Part shown: positions 26,577 through 37,776 of the stretch, piece after piece
Layout: each line of letters begins with the position of its first letter
Numbering within the stretch: the first letter of the stretch is position 1
From: Bacillota bacterium
GTDB lineage: Bacteria; Bacillota; Clostridia; Christensenellales; SZUA-584
DNA length: 64,000 nt
Direction of reading: 5' to 3'
NCBI GenBank assembly: GCA_023391105.1
Contig: JAEWBO010000033.1
Coordinates: 3,706-67,705, forward strand
Position numbers and translations under genes: made by a program
Notes under the pieces: generated by a model
The model's input: the letters and a program-made list of their open reading frames with translations, nothing else
Told to the model about the DNA's origin: nothing
Database searches by the model: none

Positions 26577-26742
26577 GTGCGCTCCAAAAGTTTGATACTT
26601 TATTCTACTAAAATCGACAGTGTTTGTACAGAAAAAACATGTTGGTGACTTTGCTACTGTTCATATAAAATATACTGACTATAATAAAAAGACATAAAGA
26701 AAGATACGCCTTTGGGCATACTTGAAAAGAAGGAGGATCGCA

Positions 26743-27417
26743 ATGTCTTTGGCTGGCATCGGCAGCGCGTTTTTGGTCGGGCTTACGGCGTTTTTCTCGC
26801 CGTGTATTTTGCCTGTGATACCTGTATTTATATCCACACTGATAGGCGGCATAGGAGCACATCAAAAAATTGTGAAGATTGGCAGTCTGCAGATACACAC
26901 GCAGCCGATATGGCGCGTGACAGCGTTTGCTTTGGGTGTGGCAGTCACGTTTTCTATACTTGGGATTGCGTTTGGTGCGCTGGGGCAGCTCATAAATTCG
27001 GTCTGGTACATGCTCGTTTGCTCAATCGTCGTGATTCTTTTCGGTATCTACCAAACGGGTATTGTCTCAATTCCGTTTTTAATGCGGGAGAAGCGCTTTG
27101 CGCTCAAAGAGCGGAACGGCATTTTTGGCGCCTTTCTGCTGGGGTTTACATACAGCTTTGGCTGGACACCGTGCGTGGGGCTTTCGCTGGGCAGTGTGCT
27201 GCTTTATGTCACGCCGCAGGGCATACTCGTGGCGGCGCTGACACTGCTAGTGTACTCCCTTGGATTTGTGATTCCATTCTTTGTGGTGGCTGTGTTCTCC
27301 GATGTGCTTCTTAAAAGGATCAGCGGTCTGTATAGACACATGAAGCTGATCAAGACCATCGGCGGCTTGATTATTGTGGTAATGGGCATCTATCTGCTCA
27401 TTGATACGCTGACTTAG
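26743..27417 (+). CDS. ccdA: CcdA-type thiol-disulfide transmembrane transporter
   Basis: Carries reducing equivalents across the membrane to extracytoplasmic thioredoxin-like proteins. AGGAGG is 6 nt before the ATG at 26743. 224 residues with about six hydrophobic spans; the redox pair is Cys21 in FFSPCILPVIP and Cys144 in GWTPCVG, as in the DsbD/CcdA family. It is 18 nt upstream of a TlpA-like lipoprotein, its likely electron acceptor. No cytochrome c maturation gene is in view, so the purpose may be repair of secreted cysteines. Confidence 0.92.
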   Translation: MSLAGIGSAFLVGLTAFFSPCILPVIPVFISTLIGGIGAHQKIVKIGSLQIHTQPIWRVTAFALGVAVTFSILGIAFGALGQLINSVWYMLVCSIVVILFGIYQTGIVSIPFLMREKRFALKERNGIFGAFLLGFTYSFGWTPCVGLSLGSVLLYVTPQGILVAALTLLVYSLGFVIPFFVVAVFSDVLLKRISGLYRHMKLIKTIGGLIIVVMGIYLLIDTLT

Positions 27418-27435
27418 CGAAAGGAGAGATAAATT

Positions 27436-28041
27436 ATGAAACGAATAATCTTTATGATGTTGTCAATACTGCTTGCGGTATCGCTTGCCGCTTGCGGCTC
27501 CAATACAGATTCCAGAGAACCCGGGACAACGGCGGGTTCTGTGACTTCTCAGCCTGCGGAATTAGCAGAACCCGAAGCAACGGGCACGGATGCTGAGGCG
27601 GTGCACAGCGAAGAGATTGTCTATGAGTTTGAATTCACCGATATCGACGGCAATGTGCATAAACTTTCGGATTACCGCGGCAAGCCGGTATTCTTGCGCG
27701 TTTGGGCATCGTGGTGCGGTGTTTGCACATCGTCGCTCGAGGAATTCGATAAACTGGCGGGCGAAGCGGAGGAATTTGTGATTTTGAGCGTCGTGATGCC
27801 GTCAATGAGCGGAGAGCTTAGCGCCGAAGAATTCACGGAATGGTATAAAGCTTTCGGATACGAAAATCTCGTTGTGATGTTTGACAACGAAGCGCAGATT
27901 ATCAGAGACTTCGGTATCAACGCGTTTCCGAGCCAGATCATGTTCGACGCTGAAGGGCATGTTGTCTATGGCATGGTGGGAGCGATGTCCGCAGAGCTCA
28001 TCACGGAAACGATGCTCAAGATTGCGAACGAATCTGCCTGA
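27436..28041 (+). CDS. TlpA/ResA-like thioredoxin lipoprotein
   Basis: Extracytoplasmic thiol oxidoreductase, 201 residues. The signal peptide ends in the lipobox SLAAC (Cys20), so it is tethered to the outer face of the membrane. An acidic, Thr/Glu-rich linker follows, then a thioredoxin fold (about 65-200) with active site WCGVC (Cys94, Cys97) and a cis-proline region NAFPSQIMFD. It should receive electrons from the CcdA protein encoded just upstream. The target protein is not shown. Confidence 0.92.
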   Translation: MKRIIFMMLSILLAVSLAACGSNTDSREPGTTAGSVTSQPAELAEPEATGTDAEAVHSEEIVYEFEFTDIDGNVHKLSDYRGKPVFLRVWASWCGVCTSSLEEFDKLAGEAEEFVILSVVMPSMSGELSAEEFTEWYKAFGYENLVVMFDNEAQIIRDFGINAFPSQIMFDAEGHVVYGMVGAMSAELITETMLKIANESA

Positions 28042-28043
28042 CA

Positions 28044-28072
28044 TTGAGATAACTGCGCCAGGATGCTATAAT
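28044..28072 (+). promoter_or_regulatory. Promoter of the MltG-like gene
   Basis: TTGAGA (28044-28049), 17 nt, TATAAT (28067-28072) with an extended TGC before the -10. Confidence 0.75.
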
Positions 28073-28100
28073 GGCCTAAAAGAGTAAAAGGAAGGCAGTC

Positions 28101-29036
28101 ATGAACAAACGTATCCTCATTTTGGGGATGATATGCGTCAGTCTGTTTCTCGCTGCATGTGCGGGAACAGTCTCTGCGCCGGCAGAGACGGCCACGCAGA
28201 CGATTGCGCCGCCGCCAACAGTTTCGTCGATCGTACAGCCCACGCCGGTGCCCACCACGTCCCCAGAAGAGACGGCAGTGCCCGTTAAAGGGACGGTTAC
28301 GGTTCGCGGCGGTGACACGCTTGAGCGCGATATCATACCGCAGCTCTGTGAGATTTTTTCGCAGTCTGAAGAAGATGTAAAGGATGTGCTTGCAATAGCG
28401 CAAAGCCGTTTGATAAGCGATGAACTCACAGGCTTTCAACGTATGGAGGGCATTATTGTGCCGGGCAGCTATGAGGTAACGGATCAAAGCCTTAACGATT
28501 ATGTAAATATATGGATACGTGATGCGGAACGACGCTATGATAGGCTATTGGCTGCGAGCGGCGATGCGAATAAACTTGAGGCGTGGGAACAGCTTACGCT
28601 TGCGTCCATCGTGGATTGGGAGTGCATAGGGGACGAGTTTCAGTCGGAGACGGCGGCCGTATTCATAAACCGTATACATGACGATGCCAAGCTGCAAAGC
28701 TGCGTCACCGTGGAATACGCGCTGGGGTATGAGCGCCCGTTTTTGACGCTTGATGACATTAAAATTGACAGTGAATACAACACATACATAACGCGCGGGC
28801 TTCCGCCGGGCCCGATATGCGCGCTGGATGAAAAAAGCCTGCTTGCGGCAATCGGCAAAGCTGTAGACGACAGCCTGTACTTTTTCTTCTATGACTATAC
28901 GCTGGGGACAATGAAGTTCTTTTCCGATTACGGCGCGTTTAAGGAAGAGGCCAATATATCCAAGCAACTGTATGTGGACACGTTTGATATCGGCAAATAT
29001 GATAAAGTCGATAAACGCATCGCCTTTGGACAATAA
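28101..29036 (+). CDS. MltG/YceG-like endolytic transglycosylase lipoprotein
   Basis: Membrane-bound murein transglycosylase family that cuts nascent glycan strands. The lipobox FLAAC (Cys20) replaces the usual membrane helix. A Thr/Pro-rich linker (25-65) leads to a YceG-like domain at about 90-300. Family marks are ASIVDWE (in the place of the catalytic-Glu motif), AVFINRI and the late SEYNTYITRGLPPGPICALDEKSL split across about 220-255. The 311-residue length is near normal. MltG proteins usually carry a transmembrane anchor, so lipid anchoring is a little unusual. It has its own promoter. Confidence 0.83.
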   Translation: MNKRILILGMICVSLFLAACAGTVSAPAETATQTIAPPPTVSSIVQPTPVPTTSPEETAVPVKGTVTVRGGDTLERDIIPQLCEIFSQSEEDVKDVLAIAQSRLISDELTGFQRMEGIIVPGSYEVTDQSLNDYVNIWIRDAERRYDRLLAASGDANKLEAWEQLTLASIVDWECIGDEFQSETAAVFINRIHDDAKLQSCVTVEYALGYERPFLTLDDIKIDSEYNTYITRGLPPGPICALDEKSLLAAIGKAVDDSLYFFFYDYTLGTMKFFSDYGAFKEEANISKQLYVDTFDIGKYDKVDKRIAFGQ

Positions 29037-29075
29037 AATTTAACATTTCGTTCTTATATTGCTTGCGGATTTGAG

Positions 29076-29104
29076 TTGACTGTCACGATATTTTTTGATA
29101 CGAT
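29076..29104 (+). promoter_or_regulatory. purA promoter
   Basis: TTGACT (29076-29081), 17 nt, TACGAT (29099-29104). Confidence 0.65.
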
Positions 29105-29116
29105 AGCGTAGGACTT

Positions 29117-29142
29117 AAGCGGGGATGCGACAGACCCCGCTT
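29117..29142 (+). terminator. GC-rich hairpin at the 5' end of the purA transcript
   Basis: AAGCGGGG and CCCCGCTT form an 8-bp stem around a 10-nt loop, followed by TTTTATC. It could end the upstream MltG-like transcript, or act as an attenuator or stabiliser at the very start of the purA mRNA, since the expected start site is about 29111. Confidence 0.5.
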
Positions 29143-29172
29143 TTATCATCTTTATTTAGTAGGAGTATGCAG

Positions 29173-30456
29173 ATGCCGGGCATTTCAGTATTTGGTGCAC
29201 AATGGGGAGACGAGGGCAAGGGACGCTTTGTTGATTACCTTGCAAACGACGCCGAAGTCGTCGTGCGTTATCAGGGCGGTAACAACGCGGGACACACGAT
29301 TATCGTAGATGACGTGCAATACACGCTTCATCTGATCCCTGCGGGTTCTCTCTACGACGGCAAGCTTTGCGTGATCGGAAACGGTGTGGTGGTAGACCCC
29401 GGCGCGCTGATTGAAGAGATGGAAATGCTCCAAAAGCAGGGGCTGACTCTTGAAAACTTAAAAGTATCGGATAGGGCGCATATGGTGATGCCCTATCATA
29501 AGCTGCTGGATGGTTTGGCTGAGGATGGCGCGGGTGACGCGCAGATCGGCACCACCAAGCGCGGCATTGGCCCTTGCTATACAGATAAGGCCGCGCGTAT
29601 CGGTCTTCGCATGTGCGATCTTTTATCCGACAGCTTTTCGGAAAAGCTGCGCACCGTGCTGGATCAGAAAAATGAGATATTAACGAAAATATACGGTCAA
29701 AATGCGCTTTGCTTTGATACGATACTCAAAGAGTTTCTTGGTTATCGCAAACAGCTGGCTCCGTATATATGTGATACAGTCAGCCTGTGCCACAGTCTTC
29801 AAGCAAAAAACAGTAAAATGCTGTTTGAAGGCGCACAGGGCATGCTGCTTGACATCGACTTTGGCACATACCCCTTTGTGACCTCGTCTCATCCGATTTC
29901 GGGCGGCGTGAGCGTGGGTACAGGGCTGCCGCCAGCGGCTGTAACCGAGGTGGTCGGCGTGGTCAAGTCTTATACCACACGCGTGGGCAAGGGACCGTTT
30001 GTGACCGAGCTGCTCGATGAGACGGGTGACAAGATACGTGAGAAGGGCCATGAATACGGCGCGACGACAGGACGTCCGCGGCGCTGCGGCTGGCTTGATC
30101 TCGTGATCGTTGGATTCTCGGTGCGTGTAAGCGGCATCACGTCTATTGCGCTTTCCAGAATGGATACGCTGGGCGGGTTTGACAAGGTCAAGGTTTGCAC
30201 CGCATACGAGATAGACGGCAAGGTGACAAATGACTATCCGGCATCTTTAGAGGACATCGCCAAAGCGAAGCCCATATACAGAGAGTTTGAGGGCTGGAGC
30301 AGTGATTTATCGCACATCAGAAGCTATGACGAGCTGCCAAAGGCAGCCAAAGAATATATTGAGTTCATCGAAAGCGAAACGGGCACGCCTGTCGGCATGA
30401 TCGGCGTGGGTCCGGAGCGCAGTGAATGCATCGTCCGGCAAAAATACTTTGTCTGA
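29173..30456 (+). CDS. purA: Adenylosuccinate synthetase
   Basis: GTP-dependent condensation of IMP with aspartate, first step from IMP to AMP. AGGAG (29161-29165) is 7 nt from the ATG at 29173 but only 1 nt from the in-frame ATG at 29167. The N-terminus MPGISVFGAQWGDEGKGR holds the GDEGKG active-site loop, NNAGHTI follows near residue 40, and the IMP-binding GTTKRGIGPCY and the late TGRPRRCGWLDL motif are intact. 427 residues, normal. SRP RNA follows on the same strand. Confidence 0.97.
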   Translation: MPGISVFGAQWGDEGKGRFVDYLANDAEVVVRYQGGNNAGHTIIVDDVQYTLHLIPAGSLYDGKLCVIGNGVVVDPGALIEEMEMLQKQGLTLENLKVSDRAHMVMPYHKLLDGLAEDGAGDAQIGTTKRGIGPCYTDKAARIGLRMCDLLSDSFSEKLRTVLDQKNEILTKIYGQNALCFDTILKEFLGYRKQLAPYICDTVSLCHSLQAKNSKMLFEGAQGMLLDIDFGTYPFVTSSHPISGGVSVGTGLPPAAVTEVVGVVKSYTTRVGKGPFVTELLDETGDKIREKGHEYGATTGRPRRCGWLDLVIVGFSVRVSGITSIALSRMDTLGGFDKVKVCTAYEIDGKVTNDYPASLEDIAKAKPIYREFEGWSSDLSHIRSYDELPKAAKEYIEFIESETGTPVGMIGVGPERSECIVRQKYFV

Positions 30457-30521
30457 TACCGAGCTGCAATCAAAAACAGCGGTATAAAGTGCCGGAATGA
30501 AAAAAAAATAGATAAAAGTTT

Positions 30522-30789
30522 GCCGTGCCAGACGGGGAGCCAGCGGTGCCCTGAACCTGCAATCCGCTATAGCAGGGTTGGATTCCCGGTTTGAGGCACG
30601 ATGTTGTAAGGTATGGAGCCGGTAAGGGGCGTTGACGAGTGGGCCCCGTGCAACGGACACCCGTGAACCCTGTCAGGCCCTGACGGGAGCAGCAGTAAGC
30701 GGATCTGTGCGTGTGCCTCGGATCAGTCTGCTCCGAGCAACCTGCCGGAATACCTCTTGTAATGTCGTGTCGATTTCCGGGTGCACGGC
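30522..30789 (+). ncRNA. ffs: Signal recognition particle RNA, long form with Alu domain
   Basis: The 5' part (GCCGTGCCAGACGGGGAGC, then GCGGTGCCCTGAACC) and the 3' end (GGGTGCACGGC) match the Bacillus-type 6S-like SRP RNA, and the ends pair. The S-domain core is unmistakable: GTGAACCCTGTCAGG, then CCC-TGAC-GGG, then AGCAGCAGTAAGCGG. Helix 8 therefore has a UGAC tetraloop rather than GGAA. About 268 nt, followed by TTTTATTTTACC. Ends are estimated to a few bases. A TAGATA -10-like box at 30509-30514 fits the 5' end. Confidence 0.93.
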
Positions 30790-31001
30790 TTTTATTTTAC
30801 CTTCTATTCTACACTTATGCTTCATATGTGGACAAACAGTAACCAAATTGTATCATTTTTTAAACGGCAGGAAAAAATAAAAGCTTTAGAGAATAGTATC
30901 TTATAAAGCTGTTGTTTATGAAACCAAAAATGGAGGTACAATAATACATAGCTATCACGGGAAACCGAGATATAAAAATACATAGAGAGGGGGGCAGAAT
31001 T

Positions 31002-31535
31002 ATGCGCGTCATAATAGCGGGAAAGGGCATGGATGTGTCCGATTACTTGAAGGATCTCGTTTCAAAAAAGGTCTCCAAACTGAAAAGGTATTTTGACGAG
31101 GATACCGAGGCGCACATAACCATGTCGATTCAAAGATCGAGACACATTGTGGAGGTGACCATCCCCTTCGATGGGATTGTCCTTCGTGGGGAGGAAGCCA
31201 CGGGAGACATGTACGCGTCGGTCGACGGCGTGATTAAAAAGCTTGAGAAACAAATCCACAAGCACCGCACTGCGCTTAAAAGGCGACTGCACGAAGGGGC
31301 ATTCACAAAGGAGGATGATGCGTATGCCGAAATTCTTGCAGAAGAGAAGCAGCCTGCCGTGGTGCGCACCAAGAAGTTCGTCGTCAAGCCGATGGACATT
31401 GAGGAAGCAAAAATGCAAATGGAGCTTTTGGGACATCAATTCTTCGTGTTCAGGAACGCGGTGACGAACGAGATCAACGTGCTTTATCAGCGTCACGACG
31501 GTGATTTGGGACTTATCGAACCGGACAATGACTGA
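31002..31535 (+). CDS. hpf: Ribosome hibernation promoting factor, long form
   Basis: Dimerises 70S ribosomes into inactive 100S particles in stationary phase. 177 residues: N-terminal S30AE domain (1-100, beginning MRVIIAGKGMDVSDYLKDLV, with the basic patch KHRTALKRRL), a linker, and the C-terminal dimerisation domain (about 122-177) with VVRTKKFVVKPMDIEEAKMQ and the GHQFFVFRN motif. GAGGGGGG precedes the ATG. It stands between SRP RNA and a strong bidirectional terminator. The 210-nt upstream gap is AT-rich with a TACAAT box near 30937 but no clear -35. Confidence 0.95.
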   Translation: MRVIIAGKGMDVSDYLKDLVSKKVSKLKRYFDEDTEAHITMSIQRSRHIVEVTIPFDGIVLRGEEATGDMYASVDGVIKKLEKQIHKHRTALKRRLHEGAFTKEDDAYAEILAEEKQPAVVRTKKFVVKPMDIEEAKMQMELLGHQFFVFRNAVTNEINVLYQRHDGDLGLIEPDND

Positions 31536-31543
31536 TGAAATAC

Positions 31544-31569
31544 AAAAGGCGGGGAGACCCGCCTTTTTC
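31544..31569. terminator. Bidirectional terminator between hpf and purL
   Basis: AAAAGGCGGG, a short GAGA-type loop and CCCGCCTTTTT form a strong stem with T-runs on both strands. Confidence 0.92.
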
Positions 31570-31599
31570 TTGTATATGGGAACTTGCTATCCAATTCTT

Positions 31600-34500
31600 C
31601 TACAAAAAATATTTCACACCACTTTCAAATATGTGCTGATCCTTATCGCCAGGTGCGTTTTTGAGCGTGTGCGCCGTGTAGCGCTCGCTGTGCGCCATTT
31701 TGCCGAAAATCCGTCCGTCGGGGGAGAGCAGCCCTTCTACGGCCAGCAATGACCCGTTGGGATTGCCGTCGCCCATTGTGGGCTTACCGTTTTCGTCTAC
31801 ATATTGCGTGGCAACCTGCCCCGCTTCGAAAAGCGCCATGGCTTCTTCCGGACGCGCCGCAAAACGGCCTTCGCCGTGGGATACCGCCACCGTATGGATA
31901 TCGCCGGGCTGACAGCCCATCAGCCACGGGGAAGCGTTTGAAGCGATGCGGGTGCGTACCGCTGTGGATACATGGCGGCCGATGTTGTTGAACGTGAGTG
32001 TCGGGCTGTCATCTTTCAAGTCTCGAATTTCTCCGTATGGCACAAGACCTAATTTGATGAGCGCCTGAAAGCCGTTGCATATGCCTAAGATCAGGCCATC
32101 GCGGTCCAGCAGATTCTGAACCGCAGCCTTGACATGCGGTTCGCGGAACAGCGCCGCAATAAATTTGCCAGAGCCGTCCGGCTCATCGCCGCCCGAAAAA
32201 CCGCCGGGGAACATGAGTATCTGGCTTTGCTCAATACGTTTTGCCAGCTCGCCTATGCTGTATTCGATGTCTGTCGCCGACAGATTGCGGATCACGAATG
32301 TATCCGCGACGCCGCCCGCACGGTTAAACGCGTTGGCAGAGTCGTATTCGCAGTTGGTACCCGGAAAAGCGGGAATGATCACGCGTGGTTTTCCACTTTG
32401 CCCCGAATTGGTGTGGATAGATACGGCGGTGAACAGCTTGTCCGGCGTATCACCCTGCGCCTCCGCACGAACGGGGAACACACGGCTCAAAGTGCTTTCA
32501 TATGTGTGCTGCAGATCATCAAGTGATATCGATTCGCCCGCCACGGTGATGCCGTTGCCGCTTGTCTGGCCGATGCACTCAAAACCCAAATCATCGCCTT
32601 CGAGTATGATGTCACCGTACGCCTTATTGGTGAGCTCATCGAGATCGCAAATGCTCAAAACCGCGCCGATGCTGTTGCCAAGCGCCATTTTGGCCACAGC
32701 GGCGAGAATGCCGCCGCGCTCCACAGCGCAGGCTGCGTAAATTTTCTTATTGATGATGCTGTCGAGTATCTTGGCGTAAACCTCTTTGACGTTTTCAAAA
32801 TCTGGCATACCGTTGCTGTCGCGGCGGATGCGCGCGCGATAGATGTTGCTGCCCGCTTTTTTGAACTCAGGAGATATGACGCAAGCCGCGTTTTGCGTGC
32901 ATAATGCAAAAGACACGAGTGTGGGCGGCACGTGGATATCTTCAAATGTGCCGGACATAGAATCCTTGCCGCCGATCGCGGGTGTGCCCAGCTTGCGCTG
33001 CGCCCACCATGCGCCGAGCAATGCCGCAAGCGGTTTGCCCCAGCTTGCTTCCGTACGCATGCGTTCGAAATACTCCTGAAACGTGAGCCACGCGCGGGAT
33101 GCGTCGCCGCCGGTGGCCGTGAGCTTGGCGAGCGAGAGCACCACCGAATAAACCGCGCCCAGCAGCGGGTTCTTCTCCATTAAGTACGGGTCAAAACCGT
33201 ATGAAAACAGTGTGGCGGTATCGCATTCGCCATCTGAGGCGACCTTGGCCGCCATCGCCTGCATGGGCGTAAGCTGCTTTTTACCGCCCAGCGGCATGAC
33301 CACGGAAGAAGCGCCGATGGTGGAATCGAACATCTCGATCAGCCCCTTTTTGGAGCAGATGTTTAAGTCACCCATTATTGCATGAAGCCGCTGCGAAAGC
33401 GAGCCTGAGAACGGCTCATCGAATATTCCGTCTGATTCTAAGCTTGATATATGCGCGCTGGCCGTGGCTGTCGCGCCGTTGGTGTTTAGAAACGCCCGCG
33501 ATATAGAGACGATGGGTTTGCCGCGCCAGAAAAGCTCCATACGTCCCGCGTCTGTGACCTCAGCCACCTTTGCGGCGTGAAGGTTCTCCTGTGCCGCAAG
33601 AGCGAGCACCGCATCGAGGTCCTCGGGGTCGATCACGACCGCCATACGTTCCTGACTCTCGGAAATGGCAAGCTCAGTACCCGATAATCCATCATATTTC
33701 TTGCGTACAAGGTCAAGGTTGACGTTGACGCCGTCTGAAAGCTCGCCGATGGCGACACACACCCCGCCCGCTCCAAAATCGTTGCAGCGCTTGATACGGC
33801 GGGAGAATTCGCAGTTTCTGAAAAGCCGCTGAAGCTTGCGCTCGGTTAACGGGTTGCCCTTTTGCACCTCCGCGCCGCACACGTCAATAGACTGTTTGTC
33901 GTGGGCCTTGGATGAGCCAGTGGCGCCGCCGCAGCCGTCGCGGCCTGTGGCACCGCCGAGCAGCAGTATATAGTCGCCAGCCTTGGGTGTCATGCGAACC
34001 ACATTATCGGCGGGCGCTGCGCCCACCACCGCGCCGATTTCCATACGCTTGGCCTTGTAGCCATCGTGATAGATTTCATCGACCAGCCCTGTTGCAAGGC
34101 CGATTTGGTTGCCGTAAGAGGAATACCCTTCGGCAGCACTCCGGCTGATTTTTCTTTGCGGCAGCTTGCCAGCCAGCGTATCGCTGATGCGTTCGCGCGG
34201 GTCGCCGCTGCCAGTCACGCGCATGGCATGATACACATAGGAGCGCCCCGATAACGGATCGCGGATCGCGCCGCCAAGGCATGTGGCCGCGCCGCCGAAA
34301 GGCTCGATCTCTGTGGGGTGGTTGTGCGTTTCGTTCTTGAACATGATAAGGTAATCGCGCAGCTGACCATCCACCATCACCTTCTGACGGATGGAACACG
34401 CGTTGATCTCGTCGGACTCGTCGAAATCGGCCATGAGGCCTTTTCTTTTGGCTTCTTTTGCATAAAGCGTGGCCAAATCCATCAGACAGATGTCTTTTTC

Positions 34501-35295
34501 GCGGTCTCCGTAAAGGTCCTTGCGCGTTTTTAAATATTCATTGTAAATCTCTTTGGCCTGCGTTGCAGTGTCGTCGAAGGAGACGTTTTCCAGTCTCGTT
34601 AAGAACGTGGTGTGGCGGCAGTGATCCGACCAGTAGGTATCGATCACGCGCAGCTCCGCAAGCGTGGGGTCTCTGTGCTCTTCGCCGCAGAAATAGCCCT
34701 GAACAAACCTTAAGTCTTCATAGCTCATCGCAAGCGCGTATTCGCTGAGCATCTCTCTCAGGTCGTTTTCTCCGAGCGTACAAAAACCGTTCAGAACAGG
34801 CACATCGGGCGGTTCAGGGAGTGTTTCGGCGAGCGTATCGGGCAGATCGAAAGACGCTTCCCGGGAATCGACGGGATTGATCACATATTTTTTGATATCT
34901 TCGACATCGCTGTCCTCTAATCCTGAGAGCACATAGACCGATGCGCAACGAACAATGGGGCGTCTGCACCGCACAGCCAGCTCGCAGCATTGCGCGGCAC
35001 TGTCCGCGCGCTGGTCGTACTGACCCGGCAGGTATTCCACTGCGAACACGGCATCGTTTGCATGTCGCTCAAAAGTGTCATAATAAACGATATCGACAGG
35101 TGGCTCCGCAAACACCGTCCCCACAGCGGCGTCAAAGCTTTGGTCATCCATGCCCTCGATGTCGTATCGAATCAATATGCGCACATCAGTTAAAGCGCTT
35201 TTACCGAGCGTGCTTCTAAAATCCGCAAAGAATTTTTTCGCGGCAATATTGAACCCGTCTTTTTTTTCCACATATATTCGTCTGACCTGCGACAT
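31600..35295 (-). CDS. purL: Phosphoribosylformylglycinamidine synthase, single-chain form
   Basis: Fourth step of purine synthesis (FGAR + Gln + ATP to FGAM). At 1231 residues it is the large fused form (PurS-like, PurL and PurQ parts in one chain), as in many Clostridia and in Proteobacteria, rather than the three-subunit form of Bacillus. The synthetase part has KNETHNHPTEIEPFGGAATCLGG; the C-terminal glutaminase has PAFPGTNCEYD, the nucleophile Cys in ILGICNGFQAL and the His of SHGEGRF. AAGGAG lies 12 nt before the ATG, slightly far. It has a good promoter and is divergent from remB-gyrB-gyrA. No other pur gene adjoins it. Confidence 0.96.
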   Translation of the reverse strand: MSQVRRIYVEKKDGFNIAAKKFFADFRSTLGKSALTDVRILIRYDIEGMDDQSFDAAVGTVFAEPPVDIVYYDTFERHANDAVFAVEYLPGQYDQRADSAAQCCELAVRCRRPIVRCASVYVLSGLEDSDVEDIKKYVINPVDSREASFDLPDTLAETLPEPPDVPVLNGFCTLGENDLREMLSEYALAMSYEDLRFVQGYFCGEEHRDPTLAELRVIDTYWSDHCRHTTFLTRLENVSFDDTATQAKEIYNEYLKTRKDLYGDREKDICLMDLATLYAKEAKRKGLMADFDESDEINACSIRQKVMVDGQLRDYLIMFKNETHNHPTEIEPFGGAATCLGGAIRDPLSGRSYVYHAMRVTGSGDPRERISDTLAGKLPQRKISRSAAEGYSSYGNQIGLATGLVDEIYHDGYKAKRMEIGAVVGAAPADNVVRMTPKAGDYILLLGGATGRDGCGGATGSSKAHDKQSIDVCGAEVQKGNPLTERKLQRLFRNCEFSRRIKRCNDFGAGGVCVAIGELSDGVNVNLDLVRKKYDGLSGTELAISESQERMAVVIDPEDLDAVLALAAQENLHAAKVAEVTDAGRMELFWRGKPIVSISRAFLNTNGATATASAHISSLESDGIFDEPFSGSLSQRLHAIMGDLNICSKKGLIEMFDSTIGASSVVMPLGGKKQLTPMQAMAAKVASDGECDTATLFSYGFDPYLMEKNPLLGAVYSVVLSLAKLTATGGDASRAWLTFQEYFERMRTEASWGKPLAALLGAWWAQRKLGTPAIGGKDSMSGTFEDIHVPPTLVSFALCTQNAACVISPEFKKAGSNIYRARIRRDSNGMPDFENVKEVYAKILDSIINKKIYAACAVERGGILAAVAKMALGNSIGAVLSICDLDELTNKAYGDIILEGDDLGFECIGQTSGNGITVAGESISLDDLQHTYESTLSRVFPVRAEAQGDTPDKLFTAVSIHTNSGQSGKPRVIIPAFPGTNCEYDSANAFNRAGGVADTFVIRNLSATDIEYSIGELAKRIEQSQILMFPGGFSGGDEPDGSGKFIAALFREPHVKAAVQNLLDRDGLILGICNGFQALIKLGLVPYGEIRDLKDDSPTLTFNNIGRHVSTAVRTRIASNASPWLMGCQPGDIHTVAVSHGEGRFAARPEEAMALFEAGQVATQYVDENGKPTMGDGNPNGSLLAVEGLLSPDGRIFGKMAHSERYTAHTLKNAPGDKDQHIFESGVKYFL

Positions 35296-35355
35296 ATTCC
35301 GTACATTCTCCTTTGATGTTGGTAAAAACTTTGGGCTTACACCCTATATATGTGC

Positions 35356-35384
35356 AGTATAAATGTTTTTTTGTTCGTGTGCAA
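35356..35384 (-). promoter_or_regulatory. purL promoter
   Basis: On the minus strand TTGCAC (35379-35384), 17 nt, TATACT (35356-35361). An inverted pair TTCGTG (35374-35379) and CACGAA (35403-35408) overlaps the -35. No purine or ZTP riboswitch was recognised in the short leader. The remaining 35409-35514 stretch holds a TATAAT (35478-35483) facing remB. Confidence 0.65.
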
Positions 35385-35514
35385 GGACACGGTAAAAAGC
35401 ACCACGAAAAAGTGATACAAAGATGAGCAGATTGTGAATTTGATGAAAACCCTCTTTTAAAAAAATGAAATTTCGACTATAATATATATAATATTGTAGA
35501 GTTTAAACCACACC

Positions 35515-35536
35515 CCCAAAAGCTGTGCTTTTCGGG
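35515..35536. repeat. Palindromic repeat, copy 1, upstream of remB
   Basis: CCCAAAAGC, TGT, GCTTTT-C-GGG folds into a hairpin. A close copy in opposite orientation lies at 40516-40537 beyond gyrA. It has no clean U-run, so it is probably a dispersed palindrome rather than a terminator. Confidence 0.5.
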
Positions 35537-35569
35537 AGCCAATAATCAAACGCTTGACGGAGGATTTTT

Positions 35570-37764
<2,195 letters not shown>

Positions 37765-37776
37765 GGGGTGGGCAAT

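Noticed and set aside
30632..30880. An 82-codon plus-strand frame
   Set aside because: It lies inside the SRP RNA gene and has no ribosome site.
35296..35569. Possible purine or ZTP riboswitch before purL
   Set aside because: The leader is about 50 nt from the mapped-by-eye promoter to the ATG and lacks the conserved cores of either class.
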